Source: Bugula neritina
Lineage: Eukaryota; Bryozoa; Gymnolaemata; Cheilostomatida; Bugulidae
NCBI GenBank assembly: GCA_964035545.1
Contig: OZ037772.1
Location: forward strand, 3,108,501-3,172,500
DNA length: 64,000 nt
Direction: 5' to 3'
The notes under the pieces were generated by a model. It was not told the origin of the DNA and made no database searches. It was given only the letters and a program-made list of their open reading frames with translations. The position numbers and the translations under genes are program-made. This document shows, one piece after another, positions 36,600-49,100 of this stretch (position 1 is the stretch's first letter; every line of letters starts with the position of its first letter).

Positions 36600-36712
36600 T
36601 ACTGACTGGATGTTTTTCCTAACATCGCCCATAGCCTTTTTCGTGGCTCGAACCTATCATTTTGTGTTTACTAGGCAAACCCTCGAACCCCTAGACCATG
36701 TCTGCTACATGT
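36600..36712 (-). repeat. tRNA-derived SINE, minus strand
   Basis: The reverse complement has a B-box AGGTTCGAGCC, CTAGTAAACACAAA and GGCGATGTTAGGAAAAACAT, matching the family at 15488-15625. It ends 43 bases before the first collagen exon. Confidence 0.7.
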
Positions 36713-37446
36713 TATTCATTTATATGGGTGTCAGTGTGAAGTTCCGGTTTGTAGGAGAACCTGGTTAAATTGGACCACAGGGACCCAGCGGACGAGATGG
36801 AGAAGATGGAGCTCCTGGTTTACAGGTATTTCACAAACTTCTGAAACTCATACTTTTATTGTTCATTGTCTATGTATTCTCCACCATATTTTTACTAGAA
36901 GTACACTTTAATTCAGTAATAAGTTAAAATAAGATGTTGTTTCGCATTGTACAGTTTATTATTGCCTTAATATTGTGATGAGAATATTGACTGGCTTGAC
37001 AATATCAGAGCAGCGATGTGATTGGCTTGACAGTATCAGAGTAGTGATGTGATTGGCTACTCTGTTCTGTTCTGCAGGGCCATGCCTACTTGTATTATGT
37101 GTTAATCTTGTGTTGCAGTGAACAGAAAGGGAGAATAGGTCATAAAAGACACCCGGGTTCTTACAGAACTGATGGAGAGGGAGGGTTCGCCCGATGTTGA
37201 TGGCATACCTGGTATATCCGGCAATCCTGGAGATGCAGGAGAAAGGAGACCACCTTTTTTTGCAGGAGATACCGGCGTTCTTGGATAACCAGGTGATGTT
37301 CATGCTCAATTGAGTTCAATCTGTCAAGTTATGTTGGAATCTTTTTCGTTTTCGTTATTTTCCGTTTGTTATGTAGAAAAGGGGAAAACTCTGTCTCGGA
37401 GCATTCTTGTTTCTTCAGAGAGCTTTGGATTAATTGATTATGGTCT

Positions 37447-37765
37447 ACACAGGGGTGTAGACAAACTAAAAAACACAGGGGTGTAGACAGAATAATCTAC
37501 ACAGGGCTGTAGACAAACTAAGTTAGATGGGGGTGTAGACAAACTAAGCAAAATAGGGGTGTAGACAAACCAAGCAACACAGACTAACAGACTAAACTAC
37601 ACAAGGTGTAGACTGTAGACAGACTAAACTCGACAGGGGTGTAGACAGACTTAACTAGACAGGGGTGTAGACAGACTAAGCTACACAGGGGTGTAGACAG
37701 AATAAACTACATAGGGGTGTAGACAGACTAAACTACACAAGGGTGTAGACAGACTAAACCTACTA
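37447..37765. repeat. Tandem repeat, ACAGGGGTGTAGACAGACTA
   Basis: About ten imperfect units of 25-30 bp in a collagen intron. Confidence 0.8.
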
Positions 37766-40463
37766 CGGACGTATATGCTGTCTCTAATCTCTCCTATAAT
37801 TTGACCTTTATTTAGGGAGCAGATTTCAACTGGGCTATTCTATAGTGACCAGTCACACTGTTTATTGTAGCAACATAGAAATCAAGTTGAAAACTAGTTG
37901 CACCTGTTGTGATGATATCAATGGGTGCTTACTGGTAGAGACGGAGTACCTGGACCTGTTGAGATCGGTTATCAGGGTAAACAAGGAGATCAAGGTCCTG
38001 CAGGTAAGAATGAGGAGTTACTCACCCTTGCTTGTGTATTTCTGTTCTTTTCAGGTATTCTATAATATGCTGGGGTTTCCCTCACACTTATGCTATATGC
38101 TGGGGTTCTCCTCACAGCTAGTCTGCATAAAGGCAGGGTGTAGGCTAAGTAATCATATTGAATCCCAGCAGTGATTGTTACTTCAACTGACAGGATTACT
38201 ATGTATGATAGTTACTTTAACTGGTTTTCATGGATCATTTTTACCATACTGTTTACCACATGATGCATAGTCTAAGTAAAAACAAGAAAACAAAGAAATA
38301 TACCAAAAATGTTGAGAAATTTTGTGTTCCAGAATTAATAAATGACCACTTGTAATGCATACTGGTGCTGCTTGGCTCATAGGACAAGCCGGACAAGCTG
38401 GAGAACCCGGTCTGAATGGCAGAAACGGAAAGACAGGAGAAACTGGACCAGCTGGTATGCCTGGTCCAACCGGCTCAAGGGGAGTCACTGGAGAACCCGG
38501 ATCTGATGGAAGGTTGTTTTTTGTGCTTTACTCTATTCAGCTTCTTAGAACTTTTTATTCAATTGGGTTTTTAAAATTTGCTGTCAATTTTCTCTGGGAC
38601 GGTTTACCTGGAGTACTGGGTGCTGATGGTAAACATGGGGAGCAGGGCGTTCAAAAATCTCCTGGCTCCATGGGTCCAGTGGGAATCCCCGGTAACCAGG
38701 GAGCTGAAGGTGCTCAAGGAGACAAGGGTGATGAGTCAAAAACATTCTTTATTCAGTTTTCTCCTTATTTCAGTTCTCTGGTTTTCCACTAGTCAATCCT
38801 TTAGTTGTTTATTTGTTTTAGTTTATTTATGTTAATACTAGGGTTGCTTCAGTGACACCGCATCATGTAATATATTACATAACAGTGCAGTATAATACAC
38901 CATAATATAATATGGTATACAATACAATATTGTTACAGAAAATATTATTCACTAATATCTCACAGCTAAGTTGTGTCTCCTAAATATATTCATTACTATA
39001 GGGGCCAGCTGGGCCACAGGGTGCTTCTGAACCAACTGGATTGTCCGGGCCAACTGGTCCTCAGGGACCCCACGGAGCTTCCGGGAATTCCCGGCGAACA
39101 AGGACCTAAAGGTATGAATTAAGTTGAACCAATCTTTGTCCTTAGTTATTAGCCATCAACAGAATTTTGACTCTAAGAGTTATCCTTCTTGGTAAGAAGG
39201 TAAGGCAACTCCTAACTCATGATAATATGAATATCATCTGCTGTTGTAGGACCCACTGATTTCCAGGGACTGCAGGGATTCCCTGGAGCTACCGGTGAAA
39301 GGGGAGATGTTGGACCAGTGGGTATTGCTGGACCACCTGGGCTACGGGGTGCTGACGGCAAACAAGGAATTACTGGTTCTCCTGGTGCTATGGGTGCAAT
39401 GAGACCACCTGGACCTGATGGTGCTAAGGTAAACACTTACACTGCTAACAGGTTATTGTTACTCATCTTGTTAGTTTAGTGGTAATAAACCAATAGTCTG
39501 TATTTCTAGGGTGAACAAGGAAGAGATGGGGAAATGGGTAGTCCTGGCAGACCTGGACCTCCTGGACTTCCTGGTGAAGCCCAAGTATTTGGTTAGTTAT
39601 TAGCAAAACCAAGTTATTGTTCATTACTTGTATCTTTTTCATTCTCTTTCAACTGTGTATTGGTAATATTTTGGGAATTTCATCCATAGCTTTTGATTGA
39701 AGCTTTTATTTTATTCTACCATGGGTTATGTTAGGTGCGCCCCCTATGATGATGAGTGCAATGATGTCCAACGGTAAAGGTGTACAAGCAGATGATGCAG
39801 GCGCCAACAATGAGCTCTATAATTTGTACCTCAGTGAGTAATGGCCATGATGTGCTTTGATGTTGCCTGCTTTGTTAGCTTACATCGCTACTTCCACCTT
39901 ATTTCTCTCGAAACATAGGTAAGGGATGGTTCAATTTATACTGTGTATTATATACTGTTTGTTATATTGTGAAATAGAGAAGTTGTATTCTCTATTGTTT
40001 GTTGTCAGGTGGATCCAGATGGTGGCTCCACAGCTAATGCTATCCAGGCGTACTGTCGCAAGGAAATGAAGAGCACTTGCATCAATGCCAAGACCTCAGA
40101 GTTTGCCATCAAATCGTACATCACCCAGCAGCTAGATAATCAGCCATTCGTTGCTAAACACATGGGAACAGCACTTGTAAGTGTTTATCTTGCATCAACC
40201 ATATACCAGATACTAGTCCTCTACTATGTTGCTAGTCACTTGATAATCTGAACAATCACTGGCTTCTTCTTCTTAAGCTGAGCGAGTTGTTGGTATGACT
40301 ATTCCCTTTGCTGATTGTAGATGTATAAACTCAGTAGCAGTAGAAGACGCATTCGGTAGGAAGAATAAGTCAGTCATTTTATATACAGTTGGTAATAAAG
40401 AATACACAGCAATATTTAGCAGCTTCCAATATTCCGTTCTGCAGAATGATTGCAAGGTATGTA

Positions 40464-40612
40464 AATCAGACCTATATACTGTAAATCTGACCTATATACT
40501 GTAAATCTGACCTATATAGCGTAAATTTGACTTATATAGTGTAAATCTGACCTATATAGTGTAAATCTGACCTATATAGTGTAAATCTAATCTATATAGC
40601 GTAAATTCTACC
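40464..40612. repeat. Tandem repeat, 20-bp unit
   Basis: About seven units of TGTAAATCTGACCTATATAG directly after a COLFI exon donor. Confidence 0.85.
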
Positions 40613-41639
40613 TACATATGAACATGATTGCGATAGTTGCATCTTTTTTTCTATTAAGATGGAATATAGCTTGCCTTTGAAGCTTTTTAACAACTACTTA
40701 TGAGTTCAACCCAAAAGCCACTTTGATTTCTGTGCGAGTTTAGAATTTAGAGTTTGCCCTCTGCCATTTTGTAGTATTCCAAATACTATCAGAAGCTCAG
40801 ACAGTGATTGAGATTGACACCAAGACCCCCACCCACTTGCCTATTATTGACATAGCTCCTGGTGACATCTGGACCACCCACAAAGAGTTTGGGGTTCAGC
40901 TTGGAGAAGTCTGCTTTTCATAGACTCATACCTAACAACAGTGTCATTTGGCTGATTTGTAAGACTGTTCCTGATTAGATAATTAGTGGCCAATCAGAGA
41001 ATGCAATCAATGTTTGGTTGGCTGAGACCAGCAGTCGGATTTTTATATAACCTAATTGTAAATGAAATATTTGATTACTCTAAATTAATTTATCCGAGAC
41101 TTCCAAGGCAGTGATGGTGATTTTTGTACATATAACTTTGAAGAAGTTTAGCTATAGGGTTTATGCTGTCTTTTAATTATTCCACCATAACCTGAGATTG
41201 TGAGTAGTAATTCTAGAATGAGATAGGGAGGGTGTTATGCCCCACCTTATGGTTTTATATATTTAGAAACCGTTGTTAATTTAGTAATTCTGTTGGTGCT
41301 ACATTTTTGAATTTATTTAATCCAATCATTTCTCTAATATTGCAAAATATATTTTACCATACAGCACTACACAACTTATTTCTCAGCTTGTAAATTTCAT
41401 CATCAAAATTATTATAGTACTAAAGTTTGTCACAGATTTCTGATAAGCTGCAGTTTTCAGATCTGATTATTTAACCTATTCATCCTGAAATGAGACATTG
41501 TTAGTTTGAAATGGAATTTTACATATATTTTAGTTACTTAGTTCCAACTGTGTTGACCATATCAACATTTTAAATTTTACTTTGGCTGCTATGAAGTATA
41601 TAAGCAAATGGCATTAAGTTATTAATATATAATAAGGTT

Positions 41640-41867
41640 TGCAAAGACTTAATATACCAAGCAACTGTTACAAGACATGACAATAACTCCAGCCAATCAT
41701 ACATAGGACTTTGTTCAACTACCTTCAAAGCCAGACTCAACAACCATAAAGCCTCTTTCCTACATGCAGATAAAGCCAACAGCACACAACTCAGCAGACA
41801 CATCCGGGATTTAGAACAAAAACAACACGAAATTCAGCCTAAAATGGATCATTTTAAAAATTTGTAA
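41640..41867 (+). mobile_element. Penelope-like element fragment, GIY-YIG endonuclease
   Basis: A 75-codon frame ending in TAA carries ATVTRHDNNSSQSYIGLC, then FKARLNNHKASF, NSTQLSRHIRDL. This is the GIY-YIG endonuclease tail common to Penelope-like retroelements, with Tyr-Ile-Gly, the Arg and the NHKASF motif kept. No reverse transcriptase was seen upstream, so it is a 5'-truncated fragment, as is typical of these elements. Confidence 0.75.
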
Positions 41868-42171
41868 ATCATACTCAAACCTAATCAACAGATGTAGCTT
41901 ATGAAGCTATGAGAAATATGTAATTTTGAAACAACCGGAGTTATCCACTCTCAACAAACGCAAAGAGCGAAGTGTGAGAATTCCACGCTAGTGACCTGCC
42001 ACACACAGTGCGTGTGTTGCGAGTGCAAAATATTATTAGCAAATGATGTTAGCGTTAAACTTTACTGCTCGCCTACGGACGTTTGTTTTTAAACAGCGTC
42101 ACCGGGCAAAGTAATTTGGATATTATAAAAGCGGAAATGTAAAATTTATAAAACTGTTTTAATTCAGCTCA

Positions 42172-42716
42172 GTATATTATGTTATACAGTATACTATGTT
42201 ATACAGTATACTATGTTATACAGTGTATTATGTTATACAGTATATTATGTTATACAGTATATTATGTTATACAGTATATTATGTTATACAGTATACTATG
42301 TTATACAGTATACTATGTTATACAGTATACTATGTTATACAGTATACTATGTTATACAGTATATTATGTTATACAGTATATACTACGTTATACAGTATAT
42401 ACTACGTTATACAGTATACTATGTTATACAGTATACTATGTTATACAGTATATTATGTTATACAGTATACTATGTTATACAGTATATTATGTTATACAGT
42501 ATGCTATGTTATACAGTATATTATGTTATACAGTATACTATGTTATACAGTATATTATGTTATACAGTATACTATGTTATACAGTATACTATGTTATACA
42601 GTATATTATGTTATACAGTATATTATGCTATACAGTATACTATGTTATACAGTATACTATGCTATACGGTATACTATGTTATACGGTATACTATGTTATA
42701 CAGTATATTATGGTAT
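42172..42716. repeat. 17-bp minisatellite, open in three frames
   Basis: About 32 units of ATACTATGTTATACAGT. With a 17-base unit every frame cycles through the same 17 codons, none a stop on the plus strand, so three frames of 180-205 codons are open at once. A by-product, not genes. Confidence 0.95.
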
Positions 42717-42813
42717 ATTAATCAACATACAAATGAGATGCTCTTGTCAGTCTATTATTATACACTGGAACTGGGTTACTCTCTCACCTTCCCTCACCTT
42801 AGCTTAGCTAGAC

Positions 42814-43897
42814 CAGTGCTTCCCAAGTGATGAAGATTTTTATTTCTAAAAATTTCACAGTTTGTTACCAGCTCTTTGAGCTCTTGCCTTGTTTTCAAGA
42901 TTACATGTACTGCATATGTATAACTACAACTCCTTCATTTTATGTAGTTCATATATTTATCCACACTACACTCTACAATCTAAGTTTACTTCTACATCCA
43001 TGTGTCTATTATTCACTCTACCCTAGCTGCTACCCCTCCTACTAGGAATGATCGAAGGTTCGGAAGTTTTAATTGGAAGCAAAACCAACAGGAAGTTTAA
43101 GCAGCAATGCAAGCTCATTTCTATAAACTATACACACTGCATACATATAGTGGATATATTTCCTGTGTTCCAGTGCAATCATCACATCATCACTCTTCAT
43201 TATAGCAGCATCAATCCTTTCAAAGCTGAACTCAAGTTGTGACCTTGACATAATTCTATGATACAACTATCCTCACACTCAATAAATTATTAGAAAAAGA
43301 ACCTGTTCCAGAGATATCTTTCAAAAAGCATTTCTGCAAATATATTTGAACTTTTAAGATTATTTGACAGTATTTCTCTGAGCTACCTTCATAAGAGAGT
43401 TACATGAGAGTGTCATTGAGCTGGTTTGCAGTGAAGAATGATTTTTTGAGTTCTGTGTTTTCACAAGCAAACTCTACCCACACATTGCTGACTACACTAA
43501 CAGTTTTAGTGCCATTCAGCACCAGGTTTTTATATAAGATAGGATTCCTTCAATTAATATGCTAATGGTTAGGAATCACCAAATCAAACTGCCTTGACCT
43601 GCAAAGTGACCTACAATGTACAGCTTGTCAAAACCCAAGTCAAACTTAAGCAAGCTGCAGCACAAATTCACCAGCTTCAGCCATCATATTAATAATTGAA
43701 CTGCTCTGTGCTTTTTACATGCATAATATAATAATCATAATCTTATATTATAATCAAATATACTAGAACAAATATAGACTTCTATTGTATATTATGCCTA
43801 TCATTCATAAATTGCACTTATAGAAAGAGGGGAACTTAATAGTAAACAGTTATGGAAGGGGGGGATGGTATGGTATGAAAAAGGTTCGGAACCACTG
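42814..43897. mobile_element. hAT-type MITE
   Basis: Ends CAGTGCTTCCCAAG and GGTTCGGAACCACTG are imperfect inverted repeats of the CAGTGGTTCCCAACC type. Flanks AGCTAGAC and TGCTAGAG match at six of eight bases, the size of a hAT target duplication. The left part matches 49760-50010 in inverse orientation. No transposase frame was seen. Confidence 0.65.
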
Positions 43898-44279
43898 TGC
43901 TAGAGGAACCACCACACCTCTACCATAGCATCACATCCCTCTGCCATCTTGATTGCAGCCTGCCAGTTAAGAAAATTCAGGATTAATCAGATATTCAGTG
44001 ATGTCGCTGAATATGCTAGTACTAAACAGCTCAACTTAAACATTATAAAAATATTTTACATAATGAAAGTACAAACAAAAAGATGCAAGTGCTAGCTGAC
44101 ACTCAAGACTACTAATAAGAGACAAAGTCCTTGTAAAGATTTTGCTACTAAAAAGGACATAGATGTTATCGGTATTTTTGTAATTTGAAAATATACAGGA
44201 CCGGAATTGGATATTCTAAAATAGCTCAATTGAAAAACATGCACACCTGGTGCCCTGGATAATTTTTCAGATTTCAACC

Positions 44280-44520
44280 TTAGAGTTGTCTCTCTTCGAC
44301 GCTAAAATATAGCGCTCCGCTCACTGAATGCAACATTTCTTTCACGTGATTATTATAGAGCCGACCTTTGTAGTTGAGTGACGTGTAATAATCCTTCTGC
44401 GCGCAGAACTTCCTCGTTATTTTTGGTTTTATTCAATACTGATATTGTGCCTTTTCTCAGTTACTAGCTACCAAGTTTCTTACCAGTTTACAGACTGACA
44501 CTATTGACTCTCGTGAGGTG
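44280..44520 (+). promoter_or_regulatory. Possible promoter and 5' untranslated exon of the TRIM-like gene
   Basis: A short less AT-rich patch with CpG sites (GCGCGCAGAA, TTTCACGTGA, GAGTGACGTG) ends in CTCTCGTGAG followed by a donor GTGAGA near 44517. The first coding exon of the TRIM-like gene has an acceptor at 46158, 24 bases before its ATG, so a noncoding first exon upstream is required. This is the best candidate I see; inference only. Confidence 0.3.
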
Positions 44521-44579
44521 AGAACAGTTCGAGTCATCTCATCATTTCTCAAATTAATCAGGTACCCGTACTTTAATAC

Positions 44580-45545
44580 TTGCAGTTAGATTTACTATTT
44601 TAGTATTTACTATTAGTATTACTATTACTATTAGTATTAGTATTAGTATAAGTATTAGTATTTAGTATTTTACTATTTTAATTCTAGATTTACTTTTACT
44701 TTTATTTTTAGTTTGGCTTTTAGCCTTTAGGCTTTAGGTTTAACTTTAAGTCTAGGCTTATAACTTATATAATATCAATATAAGATTACGCTTAAGACTA
44801 AGTTATGTTTAAATTATAAGTTATATAAATTAAAATTCTTACAGTTAATGTTATAATATTATTATTTATTAAATATAATTGTTTCTCTTTGAGTCTTTGA
44901 TTTGAAATTTACAATAGACATAGTAATACCATAGCCCATAGGCATATGATCAATAATTAATTAATTATAATGATTTATCGAATAATATAAATATGAAGAT
45001 CGTATTAATGATATTAAATTTATTATTATTATAAAAGATTTAATCGACTTCAAGTTTAGGTTCAAGTTTTAATACTGAAAAATTAATCTACTAGTAGTAG
45101 TACTAGTACTACTACTAGTACTACTACGTCTACAGTAGTAGTAGTGGTAGTAGCCTACGATTACAGATTACTATTACGTACTACAAGTATTAGTCTATTC
45201 GTAATACATGTACTATTAGATTACTCTTAGTATTGCTATTCGATTTACTGTTGGTATAACTATATAGGAATTAAGACTAAGTATTTCAGTTTCGCACTAT
45301 TTTGTTTATATAAATATTTGTATTAACTTCAAGTATTACTATTAGTAATCACAATTAGTATTGATATTGCATCTCCTATTAGGATTACTGCTATTAATAT
45401 TAGTATTGGTGTATGAGTAATTACTAATTAATATTAGTAATTTTTACTCATTGCATTACATTTACTATAAGTATAACTATAAAGTGTAAGTTACTATTAT
45501 TGCTCTACTATAACTATCAGTATTAGATTTAGTGTTGCAGTTGGT
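44580..45545. repeat. Simple ATT/AGT-rich sequence
   Basis: Cryptically simple runs of AGTATT, ATTACT and TAGTAG, including a near-palindromic AGTAGTACTAGTACTACTA at about 45100. Similar in style to 20760-21475. Confidence 0.6.
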
Positions 45546-46181
45546 TTTACTGCCAGGTCCCCTACCATCATTAAATTTATACATAATGATAATCTTGGTG
45601 ATTATCACCCAATATTGACTCATATGACTAGGTTAGCCATATTTATATGATCTACTATTGTTGTAAACATAAAAATATGAGGTTAGTGTTAATAAATCAT
45701 TTGCTAGGTAAGAGTGTAGAATAAATAATTGGCTAGAGATGAGTGTAGAAGCTGCCAACTCATGAAACAACTACACCTGACCTAACAGAAGCACAAACAT
45801 GTTGAATTAGTATGTTTCACACCACCATAGTTTCTATTAAATGATTTAATAGCAAACTAGCGGTTGATGGCTTTTTCCCTGGCTGGTGGAAAAGGGAATC
45901 TAAGTAACATATTAAATCAAAAACCTATTCAGTGATTACAATGGAAACAATAGAGCCTTTGTTAGAGAGTTAAAGCTGTGAGCTCAGCATGTTGTAGCTG
46001 ACTATCATGTATACCAGTGTTATTAACTGCTTTTGTTTAACATTATTTTTCATGTCTTTGTTTTGTATGGTTTATTGTTAAGGGTTAAGTCTTTGATTTG
46101 GAAACCTTCACAGATGTAGTGTGAAATATTATGCTAAGAGTATGTGTATCTTTTACAGGATTTCCTTATCATATAACCAAG

Positions 46182-49100
46182 ATGGCAGAATCCAGAGTTG
46201 TGAAAAAGAGACTCAACAATTCGTATCGCTGTGGGTACTGCTCGCAGTACTTCAACAAACTTGAAGATCCCAGAACTCTGCCCTGTCTGCATGTGTACTG
46301 CATGAGATGTTTGAAGACTGACATAGGTGGTAGGAAGGATCATATCAGATGTGCTTATTGTAGGTGAGTTACAGTACATAACACAATATATCATGTCATA
46401 GGCTTGCGTATGATTTTCTCACTATCATCTAGGAGTTGTCTGATCTGTGTCTATGAAAAGCAAACAATACTGTATATTCTATGTGAACTCTGGTTACTAA
46501 CTTGTGGAGTGTGTGGATATCTTTGCATTAGGTAGAAAAAGTAACTGTTATGTAGATTACATCATCAGCTGTCCTCTCTTGTTGAATTGTGGTGCTGTTA
46601 GACGTCATGGGATTGGGGTTGTCTCCTCATTATATTACTTTGTTCTCATACAGTACAAGACTTGTTAGAGCAGTTATTCCCAACCTTTTCCATACCATTC
46701 CCACTTTCATACATGTTTACTATTAAGTCCCCTCCCTTTCGACAATCGGAAATTTTTTATGACTGTCATAATGATAATATAGATAACAATGCAACATTCT
46801 TCTCTTACATTTGAATATAATATAATTATTTCTGATAATTATATTATTATGCATGTATAAAACACAGAGCAGTTCAATTATTAATATTATGGCTGCAGCT
46901 GATGACATTGTGTCAGCTTGCTTTCAAACCTCCCACCCCAACCCCTAAACCCCAACCCCAATATTGAAAATGTAATTAAAAACACATTCATGTAGAAGTA
47001 GACTGAGATTGCAGAATTGGTTAAATAGATGAGCTAAGATGAAGGCTTATAGATATACAGGTACATGTAACTTGCAAGGGCTCAAAGTCTTCAACAAACT
47101 GCTTGAAATTTCTGAAATCAAAATCCAGGCTTCCCCTAAAAAGCCCAAATTCCCTCTTATAGGGGGATTCTCCCAGGTTGGGAACTACTGTGTTGAATTG
47201 ACTTGTGTTTACTATCTCCTTTCCTGTGATTATAAACATGTATGATGTTGTCATGACAACACAGTTGCTGTGGCACAAAGTACAGTTTACTAGTATGTAG
47301 TGATTGTGTAGTGAGAGTGGAGTGTCTGGTTATTGTCCATGCTTATGTGTGATCTGTAAGGAGTAGAATTATATTATTTTAATATAATGTTTAGAAAGGT
47401 ACTTTTATAATGGCAGTTTGCTCAATAGCTTTAGTTCTAATGCGATAGACTCATAGCTCTGGAGTCTAGCAGCTGCTACTATTACCACTAGCTGTTCAAA
47501 ATTCTGCCAACATCCGGGCTGCCAAAGTGTAATAGCCATTGACAAGGCCAAGCAGTCACTGGGAAATTATTTGACTAAAGAGCAGGTCTTATGACAATTA
47601 GTAGTCAGTCCCTTAGACAGGAATCAGTGATTCTGTGACCTATTAAGTTAAATCCAGAGCTGAACTTTTGATTGATTATTAGATAGCCTTCACAATTGTA
47701 TTTGGTACAATATAATATTATGGGGTGTCAATGAGTGTCTAATATAATAGTGTCTACTTTAGCTTTGATGAGTTGATTACTTCTTCTACTATCAGTCAGT
47801 TGTATAATTAAGTGTTACTTTGTACTGAGTCATGAATAGTGTTGAAGATTTGGGCCTCTATTATGCCAACCCCCCCCCCCTCTGACTTAGACTGTGACCC
47901 AACCTGCTGCACATACATAGTAGTACTACACTGAAGATAGTTAACATGTGTATGTGTCATCTTACTAGTAATGGATTACTAAGTACAAGTTATCCTGTGA
48001 CTCACTCTTCTTATGCTAGCTGCATGAGATAGGCAACTCACAGTGACACTGCACTCACAGTGCACTAGCTCTTGACACATTGCCAAGGATGATGAAATGG
48101 CAGTTTCGCGCCACTCCTAGCAGTTAGAGTGGCAGGGAATAGTTGTAGTATGTTGTAGTATTGGCTCCTCAGAATTCACTCCTCAGTAATTAGTTGCATT
48201 GCACAAACTTGCAACAAAAGTGAATAATTATTGACAATATGGCCTCCACTCAGTAGTTAACTAGTAATTTATCTATCATTTTACTCTACAAGTTACAGTT
48301 GAGTCTATTTGTTGAGTAGCAGTTCTTTGTCATGAGTGACTATTTTCCAGCATATTAGTACATAATATAGTCAAGTGTGTTTGTGTGATAGCCTGTGGTC
48401 TATATAATGAATGTGTGTTGATGAGTGATGAGTATTTATTTGAGTATTTGTCAAGGACATAGCTGTGTGTGTGGATGGAGTATTTCATTACTTGAGATAT
48501 ACTAAACACAGCTAACACAGGTAACATACTGATTGCTATATATTGTAGGAAAGATCACTATGATATCACAGATCCCACAACACTACCAGTAGCTCAGCAT
48601 GGAGACCCCTTAGAATACAAGTCTCCACCCAAACCTGCACCCATTCCCTGCGATGTGTGTAAAGGTGGAACACAAGCTGCTGTGTTTTGTCTTGAGAGTC
48701 AAAAGAAATTGTGTCAGCAGCATCAAGAAGTGAGTCTTTCTTATATAATTTCTCAAGATTAGTTACTAAACCAGTTCTGGTTTGTGTGTAGAAAATTATT
48801 GAAAAGAAATGTTGAGTCTGTGTGACTTTTTATACTAAACACACAGTTTCACAGTGCAGTGAGTCAACTATGACAGACTTGTTGGTGAAAATACAACCAA
48901 CTAAACTGTTGACCTTTATTATACAGAATCACAGAGAGCTGATGGGAGATAGACATCAGTTTATTGACATTGAGGTCTACAGAGCTTCTCCCCAAAGATA
49001 TACTATCACTGAATGTGAACATCATAAAGAGGAACAGCTGACAGAAGTGTGTTCCAAGTGTCACCAGATATTCTGTATGAGATGTGATATGAGGACTGGC

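Larger units (their letters stand above)
30595..40923 (+). pseudogene. NRF-like domain to fibrillar collagen, secreted, damaged
   Basis: Exons seen: 30595-30655 (Met and hydrophobic signal peptide, phase 1); 31898-32112 (Cys-containing, in-frame TGA at 32023-32025, ends MWAFK); 32808-32992 (NRF-type motif LDAWGNPPTG, LNWAGDYQEC, YQGSYC); 34026-34180; 35203-35353; 35671-35769; 36063-36195 (EB/WAP-like CKTHQECLPNQIC); collagen exons 36755-36825, 37167-37292, 37939-38003, 38383-38512, about 38599-38727, 39002-39111, 39250-39428, 39510-39591; 39735-39833; then a COLFI domain at 40009-40176, 40322-40456 and 40775-40923 (LPIIDIAPGDIW, end GEVCFS, TAG). Damage: TAA at 36766 and 37286, lost glycines, an extra base near 39083, a missing base near 40799, and some splice phases that do not fit. 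Exon 3 and exon 2 disagree by one base. Whether the NRF part and the collagen are one transcript is inferred from order, strand and partly matching phases. Confidence 0.65.
40924..44279. other. Gene-free region between collagen-like and TRIM-like genes
   Basis: Holds the Penelope-like fragment, the 17-bp array and a hAT-type MITE listed separately. I see no other coding signal, and the short open frames here are in repeats. Confidence 0.55.

Noticed and set aside
25899-37288. Stop codons recurring in several unrelated genes, as if TAA, TAG or TGA were sense codons
   Set aside because: The expected residues differ (Arg, Ser, perhaps Gln), the intact TRIM-like gene ends normally in TAA, and no animal nuclear code of this kind is known. 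Decay or errors explain it better.
36755-39428. RNA editing restoring the collagen glycines
   Set aside because: A-to-I editing could restore the Gly codons but not the TAA stops to sense Gln, nor the single-base indels. It stays an untested idea only.
38228-39436. Minus-strand frames rich in Gly and Pro (38228-38488, 39212-39436)
   Set aside because: Shadows of collagen exons on the plus strand.
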